From: Bacteroidia bacterium
GTDB taxonomy: Bacteria > Bacteroidota > Bacteroidia > Chitinophagales > Chitinophagaceae
Direction of reading: 5' to 3'
DNA: 64,000 nucleotides
NCBI GenBank assembly: GCA_030426665.1
Contig: JAUHYD010000001.1
Span: 396,585-460,584 of the forward strand
Below are positions 43,301-50,651 of the stretch, one piece after another (within the stretch, counting starts at the first letter, position 1; every line of letters starts with the position of its first letter). Both the position numbers and the translations under genes were made by a program. Below the pieces are notes generated by a model that was not told where the DNA came from, made no database searches, and worked only from the letters and a program-made list of their open reading frames with translations.

Positions 43301-44900
43301 CACCGCCAGAACTGAATAAGGAAGTCGTGAACCCTACACACACGGAATCTTCACCTGTTATCGGGGTAGGGGTCGGGCTCACAGTTACAACTTCTGCACT
43401 GGAACAACCGGTTGGCATTAAATAAGAGATAGCGGCTGTTCCGGCACTTATGGCAGTTACTTCCCCGGTCACCACATCAATCGCAGCAACAGAAAGATCG
43501 TCACTGCTCCAGGCTCCACCAGAAGCCACATTAGTCAATGTACGTACCTCTCCCTCACAAAATGTCGGCGAACCTTCGATTGGCCCAATTGGATTTACTG
43601 TAAGTATTGTAGTCGAAAAACAACCTGATGGAACAGTGAAACTAATTATTGCAGTGCCACCTGACATGCCTGTTACAACGCCAGTAGTAGGATTCACTGT
43701 TGCAACAGAGGTAGTACTGCTGCTCCACGTCCCGGGAACTGATGGCGGTATCGTTGATAGTGTCGTTGTCGCACCCGCACATATTGTAAGTCCGCCGGTA
43801 ATTGCCGGACCAACGGGCAGCGGGTTAACAGTAACAATAGCGTTTACGGTACAGCCTCCTGCAACATAGGTCACAATGCTGGTACCTGTGGATATACCAG
43901 TAACGATACCTGATGCTGAACCTATAGTTGCTACTGATGGCGTTCCACTCGTCCAAGTGCCACCGGGTGTTGGGTTAGTGAGGGTTGTTGTCATGCCGAT
44001 GCACGTATTCAGACCACCTTCTGCAATTTTCGGGCAATTCATCGTAACCGTGTAATTGTCGAAGTATGCAAACTGCGCTTCCCTTACCGACCTAGGAAGC
44101 GAGTAATTTCCGTAAAAGCCAAAATGCGACATAGGGATCGATGTAAATATTTCGTCAACTGCCGTTCCTTCCAGTGAAGTAACCCCTATAGATGGGTCTA
44201 AAAAAGATGTTGGGCCATCGTCACGTACATACAATGTCCATTGGTTTAAAGATTGCTGATAAACAACTTTTATACTTGCGTAATTGGTTGCGGAAGCAAG
44301 TACTGCTGACGATGATATCACCGGTGTTACGGTTCCCACCAGTCCAGAAGTGAACCTAACTAGCTGCACACCACGAGGCATCGACGGATTGAAAACAACA
44401 GCATAGCCATTTCCAAAAATTTGATAGTTCTCAACGTCTGTAGCCAGTACCGTCACTGCAATATTCTGAGATCCCCAATACCCACTCACCGGGGCACTTG
44501 TTCTCATATTGAACGTCCAGGTTACCAGCTCATTATTTAATGAAAGCGTGGAGTTAAATGGAGCAAGGTACGGTGCAAGTGGCGGGCTGACAAATGCATA
44601 GCGGTCACAAAAGGTTTCAAAGTCGTTGGATACCCAAGCCGCCAACATGTTGTCAGCAAGTGCTACAGAAGTGCCTGTTGCCCAACCACCAACTTTAACG
44701 CCCGAATTTGCACCTGTACCAGCCGAGCCGCCAAGATGAACACTTCCGGGGAGACATGAGGGGGAACCGAACGGGATTGGCAACGATCCGGTCGTACCCG
44801 GGAAATCATTGGTATAAACGACTGTTTGTGCACTTAAATAGGGTGCCCACATAGATAGGGCTATAACTACGATTACGCAGAACTTGTATAGTTTCGTCAT
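40398..44900 (-). CDS. Large secreted repeat protein (Big_2 and Ig-like) with T9SS sorting domain
   Basis: I choose the start at 44900 rather than 44933, because it places the signal peptide at once (MTKLYKFCVIVVIALSMW … LSAQ). The protein has 1500 residues. After a beta-rich N-terminal domain (about 30-290) come nine repeats of about 75-80 residues of the bacterial Ig Big_2 type, each with GGTWSSS…VATI…TGVVTGV…GTATISYT…GC. Six further Ig-like units follow with Y-[EQ]-W-[FY]-x(5)-IPGA…Y…V-x(6)-GC. The last 85 residues (KIFPNPTKEMVFIES … DGKTLIDKEN … LADGLYIISLYN) are a type A Por/T9SS sorting domain. It is exported to the cell surface, probably as an adhesin. Confidence 0.85.
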   Translation of the reverse strand: MTKLYKFCVIVVIALSMWAPYLSAQTVVYTNDFPGTTGSLPIPFGSPSCLPGSVHLGGSAGTGANSGVKVGGWATGTSVALADNMLAAWVSNDFETFCDRYAFVSPPLAPYLAPFNSTLSLNNELVTWTFNMRTSAPVSGYWGSQNIAVTVLATDVENYQIFGNGYAVVFNPSMPRGVQLVRFTSGLVGTVTPVISSSAVLASATNYASIKVVYQQSLNQWTLYVRDDGPTSFLDPSIGVTSLEGTAVDEIFTSIPMSHFGFYGNYSLPRSVREAQFAYFDNYTVTMNCPKIAEGGLNTCIGMTTTLTNPTPGGTWTSGTPSVATIGSASGIVTGISTGTSIVTYVAGGCTVNAIVTVNPLPVGPAITGGLTICAGATTTLSTIPPSVPGTWSSSTTSVATVNPTTGVVTGMSGGTAIISFTVPSGCFSTTILTVNPIGPIEGSPTFCEGEVRTLTNVASGGAWSSDDLSVAAIDVVTGEVTAISAGTAAISYLMPTGCSSAEVVTVSPTPTPITGEDSVCVGFTTSLFSSGGGTWTSASTGIATISSSGVVTGVTADTVVITYAYATGCNRTATVTVVSPPPAISGTLTVCTGRTTTLTNTSVGGTWSSSDMAVATIGSTSGVATGVTVGTANISYTLIAGCNTGSIVTVISSPAAITGAAALCEGSTTALANTTPGGDWTSSNTGVATIDIATGVLTGVVPGTATISYTTSNGCFETVVATVNPIPNAITGTPTVCVGAQTTLSSSSGGGTWSSGDIAIATVSGGGIVTGVSAGTTSITYTRLGCITTAVVTVNDIPAIIGVPGPVCIGSNITLTNAATGGTWSSSNISIATIGLATGVVSTVATGTTTVTYRFTTTGCFRTQTITVNPLPGTITGPSTLCPASNMTLTCTPAGGTWASSNSAIATIVSSTGVLTGVAMGTATISYTSPAGCVRTTIVSISSAPPAIITPIGDTVFCPGDFVTLTSSTSPGVTYEWYRGGVLIPTATSPTYIASMAGSYQVKVVVAAGCSSLSVPMDVAVAPATATITVPGGITATCTGMSVALDANTGVGLTYQWQLGGTALAGATASTFNALTGGSYTVRVTNSAGCWAVSAPTSISVNPVPVDVITASGPLTFCDGNSVTLTAASGAGYTYQWYNTSGLIAGATSSSYTATTIEDYYAEITNSAGCMGTSVISSVMVNPLPDVTITAGGQLIFCVGGFVLLGAPAGYNYQWYKDGGAISGATNISYVATMGGGYRVRVTDGATGCADITHADTQVVVITTPTVTPMTPSRFCWGGSSLLSTSVSYLGGAIAYQWYFNGVVIPGANSGTYNATAEGDYHCEVSVPASCIVSMADVHVVELPLPDPPIAFNGTIFRTGSYYLSYQWYKNLVAIPGAVTASTPATSNGNYKVAVTDTNGCQSVSAVYVLTGWKGTAPTSVTDVNGAEIKIFPNPTKEMVFIESAVQVRAVISSVDGKTLIDKENANKIDLSGLADGLYIISLYNDAGQLVVVQKLSKI

Positions 44901-44933
44901 GATATATTTTTCTGAATTACTCTTTGCATGCAA

Positions 44934-45325
44934 GCTAATTATTTTGTCTCTAAAATCATGCGATTAAACCATCTTAATACTATATGTGTAAATTGATGGG
45001 ATAAATGAAAGAATAGCCAACAACTACTTTTTAAATTGCTATGCGCACAATTTCTGATTAATCGACAAAAGAAATAATTGCAAGCATATGCTATTCAGTT
45101 TTTGAAAGGAAACTTGCTTTTCAAATTTGATATGCATTAGAGGTGCTGGTGATTATCGAAAACAAAAATTTTAAAACGGCTTGCTACTTAACTATGCAGA
45201 CAATCGAATAAAAAGGCATTACACTAAATTAGGAATTCGCACTGTTTCGACAATCCCAGGCATACACATCGCCGAGTCCTGCCGAAATGCAGAAACGCAA
45301 AGAAATGAAAATAGAACGAAACTCA
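44934..45325. other. AT-rich stretch without a gene
   Basis: It contains the upstream region of the adhesin-like gene. I see no coding sequence, hairpin or repeat that I trust. Confidence 0.45.
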
Positions 45326-45529
45326 CTAATGTGTTAACTTCCAATTAATCGTGCACCCTACTGACTTTCCAACAGGAAATACCGTATACCACGCATCCCC
45401 AGAAAGCCATAATCCATACGCACAGGGAACTGGGGTCAATGTCGCTTTTGCATTATCACCAGCGTCGGGATCCACAGTAAAGTTTACGTTGTCATAACTC
45501 CAAGTTCCGCCATTGTTGGTGTTCCTCAC
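45326..45529 (-). pseudogene. C-terminal fragment of an unknown gene, possibly cut by the second element
   Basis: The frame is open for 68 codons from a stop just upstream, begins with GTG, and reads NTNNGGTWSYDNVNF … LSGDAWYTVFPVGKSV … to a stop at 45326. The sequence looks like the end of a beta-rich protein, with GGTW as in the neighbouring repeat protein. No normal start or domain is seen. It may be the leftover 3' end of a host gene whose 5' part was lost or displaced by the element that begins near 45600. Confidence 0.3.
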
Positions 45530-45610
45530 TTATTTTTATATTTTAACTGATTCCAATAAAATACAATACAGTTAATCATTTCAGGATATTGTAAGGGTTA
45601 TTATATTGTA

Positions 45611-45631
45611 TTAGGTACAATTTAGGTACAA
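45611..45631. repeat. Tandem 10/11-bp repeats near the left end of the second element
   Basis: TTAGGTACAA occurs at 45611-45620 and 45622-45631, an 11-bp period. The same period is seen in the repeats beside the integrase of the ssrA element, so these may be integrase arm sites at the left end of the second element. No integrase is in view here. Confidence 0.3.
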
Positions 45632-45760
45632 CATTTGGCATAATACAAAACAGCAACAATTGTTCTGAAATATAAATATATAATAACAAATCTCACTTAC
45701 ACACGACATCCCCCCCCTAGTTTGGCTAATTTCACTATATTCGTACTTAAAAGAATTATC

Positions 45761-46150
45761 ATGGATGCAGTGAGTTATGAATTAATGATTAGGCAAGCTA
45801 ATAGCTGTGGGCGACATGGGGTTTACGGTGCCGATGCTGATATATATCGAGCATTTGAAAGATCGGTTAGCTCTTATTCAAATGCATTGGAAGGAAAAGA
45901 AAAACTCTTCAATAAGAGTAATGAAGAGTTGTGTTTTGATGCAGGGTATCATACCGGTATAGTGTCAGCTTACATCAAAGCCGCAATTTATAAAGTCATG
46001 AAAGAAAAAGGAGATGATTTAAGCGACGTACAATATGAATCATTGGAACAAAATTTGCTAAGCTTGGGCACCCATACTAAATCTGACATTGATAAAGTTA
46101 TTGAGTCTGCCAGTGAAATATTTAGAGCCATTGGGTTATTAGCACAGTAG
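45761..46150 (+). CDS. Hypothetical protein at the left end of the second element
   Basis: I place the start at the second Met (45761, MDAVSYELMIRQANSCGRHGVYG), because the residues before it read like a leader (TIFVLKRII). The 129-residue protein looks helical and acidic, with SSYSNALEGKEKLFNKSNEELCFDAGYHTGI and a C-terminal helix DIDKVIESASEIFRAIGLLAQ. No domain is recognised. The next small gene follows on the same strand after 29 bp, so the two may form a unit. Confidence 0.5.
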   Translation: MDAVSYELMIRQANSCGRHGVYGADADIYRAFERSVSSYSNALEGKEKLFNKSNEELCFDAGYHTGIVSAYIKAAIYKVMKEKGDDLSDVQYESLEQNLLSLGTHTKSDIDKVIESASEIFRAIGLLAQ

Positions 46151-46179
46151 AAATATGTTTTCTCTTTAAAGTAAATAAT

Positions 46180-46401
46180 ATGGCAAAATACATTTGTATT
46201 ACCGATGGAACCACTTCTCTTGAAGTTTACGTTAATTGTGAAGATATCGCATCAATTATTGAGACACGGGTAGAAGGTGTAATTAATTCCGAAATTATAC
46301 TTAAGAGTGGGAAAGAGATAAAAGTTTGTGAAGAAGCAGTAGCTATTTATGAGGCAATGCGACAAGCAGACGAAAATATTTCAGATGCAGTTAGTTGTTA
46401 G
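46180..46401 (+). CDS. Small hypothetical protein
   Basis: The 73-residue protein reads MAKYICITDGTTSLEVYVNC and continues with EDIASIIE, a strand-helix-strand pattern and a C-terminal helix EEAVAIYEAMRQADE. It resembles small beta-rich FlbD-like folds in outline, but I would not assign the family. It follows the gene at 45761 by 29 bp on the same strand. No function is assigned. Confidence 0.4.
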   Translation: MAKYICITDGTTSLEVYVNCEDIASIIETRVEGVINSEIILKSGKEIKVCEEAVAIYEAMRQADENISDAVSC

Positions 46402-46623
46402 CTATAACTGCAATTTCATACCCTGTTCAGCAGGGGAAACAGTTCCATTTATGAAGAATTGCAGTTAAGTCGAATTTTTTAATATCAAATTATACACGTA
46501 AGACTTCAATTCAATATTGAGTGCCAATACTACACGTAGGTATCATTTCCGAAAATATTTTTCCGCACAGAAGAAAAACTCAAGTGATATTACGATATTT
46601 CCAGCTTAATATGGGCAGTTATA
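46402..46623. other. Intergenic region before the ATPase/STAS operon
   Basis: It must hold the promoter of the three-gene operon. I see no consensus box that I trust and no repeat. Confidence 0.4.
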
Positions 46624-47745
46624 ATGAGAGCATATATAAAACGAATTATTGCTAAAAAGGCTAATAAACAATGGAAAAGAAAATTAAAATGGAAAGCAGG
46701 AAAAAAGCAAAAAAAGCGATATAAATCTTCCTTAGATTCACTCCACTCCCAACTGAACCATACATATAATATTCAGCATGCCAACTTTGTAAAAATTAGA
46801 CCGCCTAAAAATTTCTCATTCGTAGCTAACAGTAATGAGGTAATAGGGTTTATAAACAAAGTATTTGAATGCTTCCTAAAAAGACAGAAATTGTTTATTC
46901 GGTTTCGAGAAGTTGAGCATATTGAGTATGATGCGCTCGTTGTTCTGCTATCTATCCTTGTTAGATTTAGCTCTCACAATATACAATTCAATGGTGACTT
47001 TCCTGTTAAGCGACTACCTGCTGCAGTTCTCAAGTCGTCAGGCTTTTTTGAGTACCTGTATGAAAAATTTATGATTCGTGACAGCTATGTACTGAATGCC
47101 AAAAGTAGAATTCATACCCACGCTTCAAAGCACGTAGACCCCTCATTAGGAAAGACAATAATACGCGATTCGAGTGAAACTATTTGGGGAGAAAACAGAA
47201 GAAGCCAGGGTGTGCAACGTGCTTTTTTAGAACTAATGCAGAATACTCATAATCATGCTGAAATAGGCAAAGAAGGAGATAAACACTGGTGGCTTTCTGC
47301 ATCTCATTCTAAAAGTAAAAAAAAGGTACTCTTCTCTTTTGTTGATTTTGGAGTAGGAGTATTTAAAAGCTTAGATAGTAAAAAGGAAGGAAGTAAATGG
47401 GGGGCATGGAAAAAACTCATGCCCCAAAAACATAAATATTCCAACAATGCCGAATTGTTAAAATTGATTTTGAATGGAGAGTTACATAAAACGGTTACCG
47501 ATAAACCATATAGAGGAAAAGGGTTACCTGGATTAAAACTGCTTTTAGAGCGAAATCAAATATCTAACTTATACATAATAACAAATGACGTTAAAGCAGA
47601 CGTTAAAAATGACATTTATAATATATTGGATTCAAACTTTAGTGGTACTTTTGTCTTTTGGGAATTAAATGAACAAAACTTGAGTTGCAATGACACTTTT
47701 AAAGATAGCGAAAGTATTTTCAACGACTCCTGGTCCGAGAAGTGA
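46624..47745 (+). CDS. GHKL-type ATPase with STAS-like N-terminal region
   Basis: The 373-residue protein has a basic N-terminal tail (KKANKQWKRKLKWKAGKKQKK). It has a STAS-like region (about 50-135, VKIRPPKNFSFVANSNEVIGFI…LFIRFREVEHIEYDALVVLLSIL) and a Bergerat-fold ATPase domain: N-box FLELMQNTHNHA (N207), G1 FVDFGVGV (D241-x-G243-x-G245), and G2 YRGKGLPGLK (G298-x-G300…G303). These are the ATP-binding marks of histidine kinases, anti-sigma kinases and gyrase-like ATPases. It overlaps the DUF4325 gene by 56 bp. A kinase of a partner-switching module is a natural reading, but phosphotransfer is not shown and no H-box is seen. Confidence 0.7.
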   Translation: MRAYIKRIIAKKANKQWKRKLKWKAGKKQKKRYKSSLDSLHSQLNHTYNIQHANFVKIRPPKNFSFVANSNEVIGFINKVFECFLKRQKLFIRFREVEHIEYDALVVLLSILVRFSSHNIQFNGDFPVKRLPAAVLKSSGFFEYLYEKFMIRDSYVLNAKSRIHTHASKHVDPSLGKTIIRDSSETIWGENRRSQGVQRAFLELMQNTHNHAEIGKEGDKHWWLSASHSKSKKKVLFSFVDFGVGVFKSLDSKKEGSKWGAWKKLMPQKHKYSNNAELLKLILNGELHKTVTDKPYRGKGLPGLKLLLERNQISNLYIITNDVKADVKNDIYNILDSNFSGTFVFWELNEQNLSCNDTFKDSESIFNDSWSEK

Positions 47746-48034
47746 AAGTGAGGGACCTTTTTCTGGTCAGCTTTTTAGAAAGACTGTTCTTGCTCCTGCT
47801 GTCACAAAAGCAATAGAGCAAAATGAAATTTTGACAATTGACTTTGATGGAACTGAAGGCTACGGCACGTCATTTTTGGAAGAAGCGTTTGGTGGGTTAA
47901 TAAGAAATGAAAAAATTTCACACGCGGCACTAAACAAGCACTTACAGTATATCTCTAAAGAAGAACCATATTTGATTGAAGATATTTTGGAATATTTATG
48001 CGATGCTGAAAAAAATATTGAACAAGCCAAATAA
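47690..48034 (+). CDS. DUF4325 STAS-like protein
   Basis: The 114-residue protein matches the STAS-like DUF4325 pattern: an opening TTPGPRSESEGPFSGQLFRKTVL, the strand LTIDFDGTEGYGTSFLEEAFGGLIR, and helices after it. STAS-like partners of GHKL ATPases act as anti-anti-sigma or docking subunits that are phosphorylated or bound by the ATPase. It overlaps the ATPase gene by 56 bp and the membrane gene after it by about 30 bp, so all three are translated in a coupled manner. The start at 47690 keeps the N-terminal motif intact. Confidence 0.75.
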   Translation: MTLLKIAKVFSTTPGPRSESEGPFSGQLFRKTVLAPAVTKAIEQNEILTIDFDGTEGYGTSFLEEAFGGLIRNEKISHAALNKHLQYISKEEPYLIEDILEYLCDAEKNIEQAK

Positions 48035-48623
48035 GGTTGCCATAGTTATTGCCATTGCGTCTATAGTATCCTTCTTACTTGGTTTTATTATTTCAAAAAG
48101 CTCCAATATTCCGAAGTATTATATAAAAAAGGAAATAGACCCAGTTGCAGTACTTAGTATTATTGTTACTATATCTCTTGGATATTATCTTTCTGTAATT
48201 ATAGATGGCGGAAAAGAAATAAAGAAAAGAGATATAGAGATTACCATAAACAGACTAGAACGGATTGTAAATAATTGCGAAACGTTTACTTTGCGTATTC
48301 AGTCAAATAATATTGCTATTACAGAGGCTGTATCTTTTGTTAAGCATAACTATATGGCAATCGGGAAAGTCCTCATAAATTATTCAGCACGAAGAAATCT
48401 TTCAATATCTGAACACGAGAAAAACTGTCTTAAATGGCTTCGTGATTTAAAAGAATTGATGACTTATACTCCAGTGACAGCTTTAAGCTTCACCCCTATT
48501 TCTGTAACAAATGGGATTGCCACTTATTCTAACACTCGAATTGCCTTAATTAATCAAAAGTTAGACGACATTGTTGACGAATTAATTGCACTAGAATTCT
48601 TTGTTAATAATTCTAGTGACTAA
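48003..48623 (+). CDS. Two-TM membrane protein of the ATPase/STAS operon
   Basis: I use the second ATG (48003; MLKKILNKPNK), although 47976 is possible. The 206-residue protein has two membrane helices (VAIVIAIASIVSFLLGFIIS and DPVAVLSIIVTISLGYYLSVII), then a cytoplasmic helical region with a coiled part (KRDIEITINRLERIVNNCETFTLRIQS). In such modules a membrane subunit could be the effector or a docking point. It overlaps the DUF4325 gene. No family is recognised. Confidence 0.6.
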   Translation: MLKKILNKPNKVAIVIAIASIVSFLLGFIISKSSNIPKYYIKKEIDPVAVLSIIVTISLGYYLSVIIDGGKEIKKRDIEITINRLERIVNNCETFTLRIQSNNIAITEAVSFVKHNYMAIGKVLINYSARRNLSISEHEKNCLKWLRDLKELMTYTPVTALSFTPISVTNGIATYSNTRIALINQKLDDIVDELIALEFFVNNSSD

Positions 48624-48658
48624 GTTTTACTTAACAAGTTTCTGTTTTTCTGAAAAAT

Positions 48659-48666
48659 TAACTTTG
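48659..48666 (+). promoter_or_regulatory. -7-type box before the excisionase-like gene
   Basis: TAACTTTG followed by CG fits TAnnTTTG, 12 bp before the ATG at 48679; no good -33 TTTG is seen. Confidence 0.35.
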
Positions 48667-48678
48667 CGTGAATAAATT

Positions 48679-48948
48679 ATGGAAGTAATCTGCCTAGAAG
48701 ACGATGCCTTTTACTCACTCGTGGAGCAGGTGTTCCAACGCATGAAAGACAAAGAAAAAGCCAAAGAAGATAAATGGATTTCCGCAGAAGAAGCCATGCA
48801 AAAACTCCGCATATCCAGTAAAACAACGCTTCAAAAATTAAGAGACGAGGGAAAAATCAGATTTTCGCAACCAGAGAAAAAGCACATTTTATACGACTTG
48901 GCTTCTATATACAGTTACCTTGATAAACATGCAAAAGACACATTTTAG
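48679..48948 (+). CDS. Excisionase-like helix-turn-helix protein
   Basis: The 89-residue protein has an N-terminal helix with a stretch of charged residues (QRMKDKEKAKED) and an HTH_17-type domain: WISAEEAMQKLRISSKTTLQKLRDEGKIRFSQPEKKHILYDLASIYSYL. This is the common form of the excisionase-like or transfer-control proteins in Bacteroidota ICEs. It precedes a small gene (2-bp gap) and lies beside the mobilization genes, so it probably controls excision or transfer. It resembles the 90-residue HTH protein of the ssrA element only in domain type. Confidence 0.7.
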   Translation: MEVICLEDDAFYSLVEQVFQRMKDKEKAKEDKWISAEEAMQKLRISSKTTLQKLRDEGKIRFSQPEKKHILYDLASIYSYLDKHAKDTF

Positions 48949-48950
48949 TT

Positions 48951-49190
48951 ATGAGTACACAAGAACAGCAATATATAAAGGGCTTTAACCATGGTTACCT
49001 ATTAACCAAACATCTACCAGATTTAGTAGCTAAATTAGTAAAGCAGTTACAAGCTACAACAAATGACTATTTGTCAGGGTTCTTTTCAGGTAAAGAAGAA
49101 TATGAGTTAGAAGCAAGCCGGAATGAGTTAAATATGCTTGGGAATATCAGAAAGGGTGCGAACAATAAGGATCTGGAACAAGACAGGTAG
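48951..49190 (+). CDS. Small hypothetical protein coupled to the HTH gene
   Basis: The 79-residue protein looks helical, with GFNHGYLLTKHLPDLVAKLVKQLQA and GFFSGKEEYELEASRNELN. It begins 2 bp after the HTH gene and ends at a terminator. No family is recognised. Confidence 0.5.
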   Translation: MSTQEQQYIKGFNHGYLLTKHLPDLVAKLVKQLQATTNDYLSGFFSGKEEYELEASRNELNMLGNIRKGANNKDLEQDR

Positions 49191-49198
49191 CTGACTAA

Positions 49199-49224
49199 AA
49201 TAGGGTCTTTAAAACGACCCTATT
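49199..49224 (+). terminator. Terminator after the HTH pair
   Basis: AATAGGGTC (49199-49207) pairs with GACCCTATT (49216-49224) in a 9-bp perfect stem. No long T-run follows, so the strength is uncertain. Confidence 0.55.
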
Positions 49225-49243
49225 AGTACTCAAAATAGGATTT

Positions 49244-49330
49244 GCAAGATTGCATCTCGCCATGGCGATAGATAGTAATCTTCTCTATTTGCGAGATGCA
49301 ATCTTGCGGGGAAGCATCCCCGAACCCCGC
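49244..49330. other. Candidate oriT or recombination site: 17-bp inverted repeat plus GC hairpin
   Basis: GCAAGATTGCATCTCGC (49244-49260) and its perfect reverse complement (49291-49307) form a 17-bp inverted repeat with a 30-bp spacer. It adjoins GCGGGG (49306-49311) paired with CCCCGC (49325-49330), and an inner GGGGA/TCCCC hairpin. It lies directly after the relaxase gene in an otherwise empty gap. Relaxases nick beside such inverted repeats, so this is the best oriT candidate, though the relaxase promoter side would be the more usual place. Confidence 0.45.
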
Positions 49331-49367
49331 AAATACATTTACTTAAATTAGTGAATGCGTAGAACTG

Positions 49368-50648
49368 TTACCGCTCTAACTCGTCTTGGCTATCAATACG
49401 GATAGCTGACATTTCTTCCACTTCGTTCTTTTCTAAGTTGTCATTTTCGTTTTCAGTTTCTACATTCTTAGTGTCAATATCTTCTGATGGTAGGGAACTG
49501 TCAGGCTCATACTTCTCATTCTTTATAGTATCGTTGGGTTGGGTTTCATGCTTCTCGATAGCAGTTTCATCCTTTTCTGTTTCTAATTTTTGTTGTTTTA
49601 CTCGCCCTGCTCTTAATCCATGTAATTCATTTATAGTCTTATCATCTTTGGCTTTTTTATCATCTCGCTCTTGTAGTATTGCTATATCTACACCCAATCT
49701 TGAAAAACGAAATTTCAATCCATTATCACTTTGTACACCAGTAAGTACACCTGCTCTATAATACGCAGAAAACCCTTGCTCTTGTAGTAATGAGAGGAAG
49801 TGTTCAGTTGAGGTAGCAGACTTTTGTGCCACGTCGGTACACTGCAAGAGAGTACTTTTTACATTAGCTCGCTCGTCGATTTTATATTCGTATTTCGACC
49901 CTCTACCTCTATTCTTACCTTTCCCATGTTCTGGCAAGCTGCATAGTTCAGGATACTGTTCCTTCTGATACCTATCCATCTCGACCTTTATGTGAGCAAA
50001 GACATCTTTAGAAATACGGCTGGATAATCCGTTAAGCGAGGTGCCTGATACTGCTGCATGTAGGTGAGTGTGTTCCTTGTCAATATGTTTCGTAAAACAA
50101 TAGAGGTTGTTCTCGCCACGGAGTTCTACATACTTTCGAGCCATGTCAGTAAGCATGGCATCTGTTAGGTGTTTTCCATCTTGGTTGTGCCATGAAAAAA
50201 TCATGTGATTAATCAGTGTTTGGTCAACCCGCTTATGCATCCTGTTCGCTTCGTTCTTTTCGAACTCTTTTGCCATTCCCTTAGCAGTCATTGAGGCTAT
50301 GTTGTGCTTCAGGAGTAGCGTTGCTTTCTCTTCTTTCGGAATTTGCATCTGTGACTTGTTCACGAGGCGAGTTTTAATAAACTCTTCTACTGTGCCAGGG
50401 AATGCTTTCATCTCAGCCAGTAGACGTGCGTCTGTAGCCTCGCTTTTCAGATGTTTAATGTCCTGCTTGGAAAACCTTAATCCGGCAATATAGCAATGCT
50501 CTGTTTGGGAGAGGTGATATAGGTACTGCTCAAAACGAGACTTGTGGTTAGTCTTGGTACGCTTCTTTTCCTTTAAAATATATTCCACTAGCTGACCGAT
50601 AGCTCCGCTACCGCTCTTACTACTTCTGCTCAATGATTTAATAATCAT
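49368..50648 (-). CDS. Relaxase/mobilization nuclease (MobB/VirD2 type)
   Basis: The 426-residue protein has the three-histidine relaxase motif H188-x-D190-x-x-H193-x-H195-x-H197 (KHIDKEHTHLHAAVSG) and an N-terminal segment with KSLSRSSKSGSGAIGQLVEYI, as in the Relaxase (PF03432) family. It cuts one strand at oriT and stays bound to the 5' end by a tyrosine. The C-terminal 100 residues are acidic and disordered (ENDNLEKNEVEEM), which suits a recruitment tail for the coupling protein. It is the last gene of a minus-strand operon with MobC-like and VirD4-like genes. Confidence 0.85.
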   Translation of the reverse strand: MIIKSLSRSSKSGSGAIGQLVEYILKEKKRTKTNHKSRFEQYLYHLSQTEHCYIAGLRFSKQDIKHLKSEATDARLLAEMKAFPGTVEEFIKTRLVNKSQMQIPKEEKATLLLKHNIASMTAKGMAKEFEKNEANRMHKRVDQTLINHMIFSWHNQDGKHLTDAMLTDMARKYVELRGENNLYCFTKHIDKEHTHLHAAVSGTSLNGLSSRISKDVFAHIKVEMDRYQKEQYPELCSLPEHGKGKNRGRGSKYEYKIDERANVKSTLLQCTDVAQKSATSTEHFLSLLQEQGFSAYYRAGVLTGVQSDNGLKFRFSRLGVDIAILQERDDKKAKDDKTINELHGLRAGRVKQQKLETEKDETAIEKHETQPNDTIKNEKYEPDSSLPSEDIDTKNVETENENDNLEKNEVEEMSAIRIDSQDELER

Positions 50649-50651
50649 AGG

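Noticed and set aside
42163..43869. Plus-strand ORFs opposite the repeat protein (for example 42163-42558, 43000-43425, 43450-43869)
   Set aside because: They are antisense shadows of the Big_2 repeats; their Val/Pro/Thr-rich peptides mirror the repeat codons.
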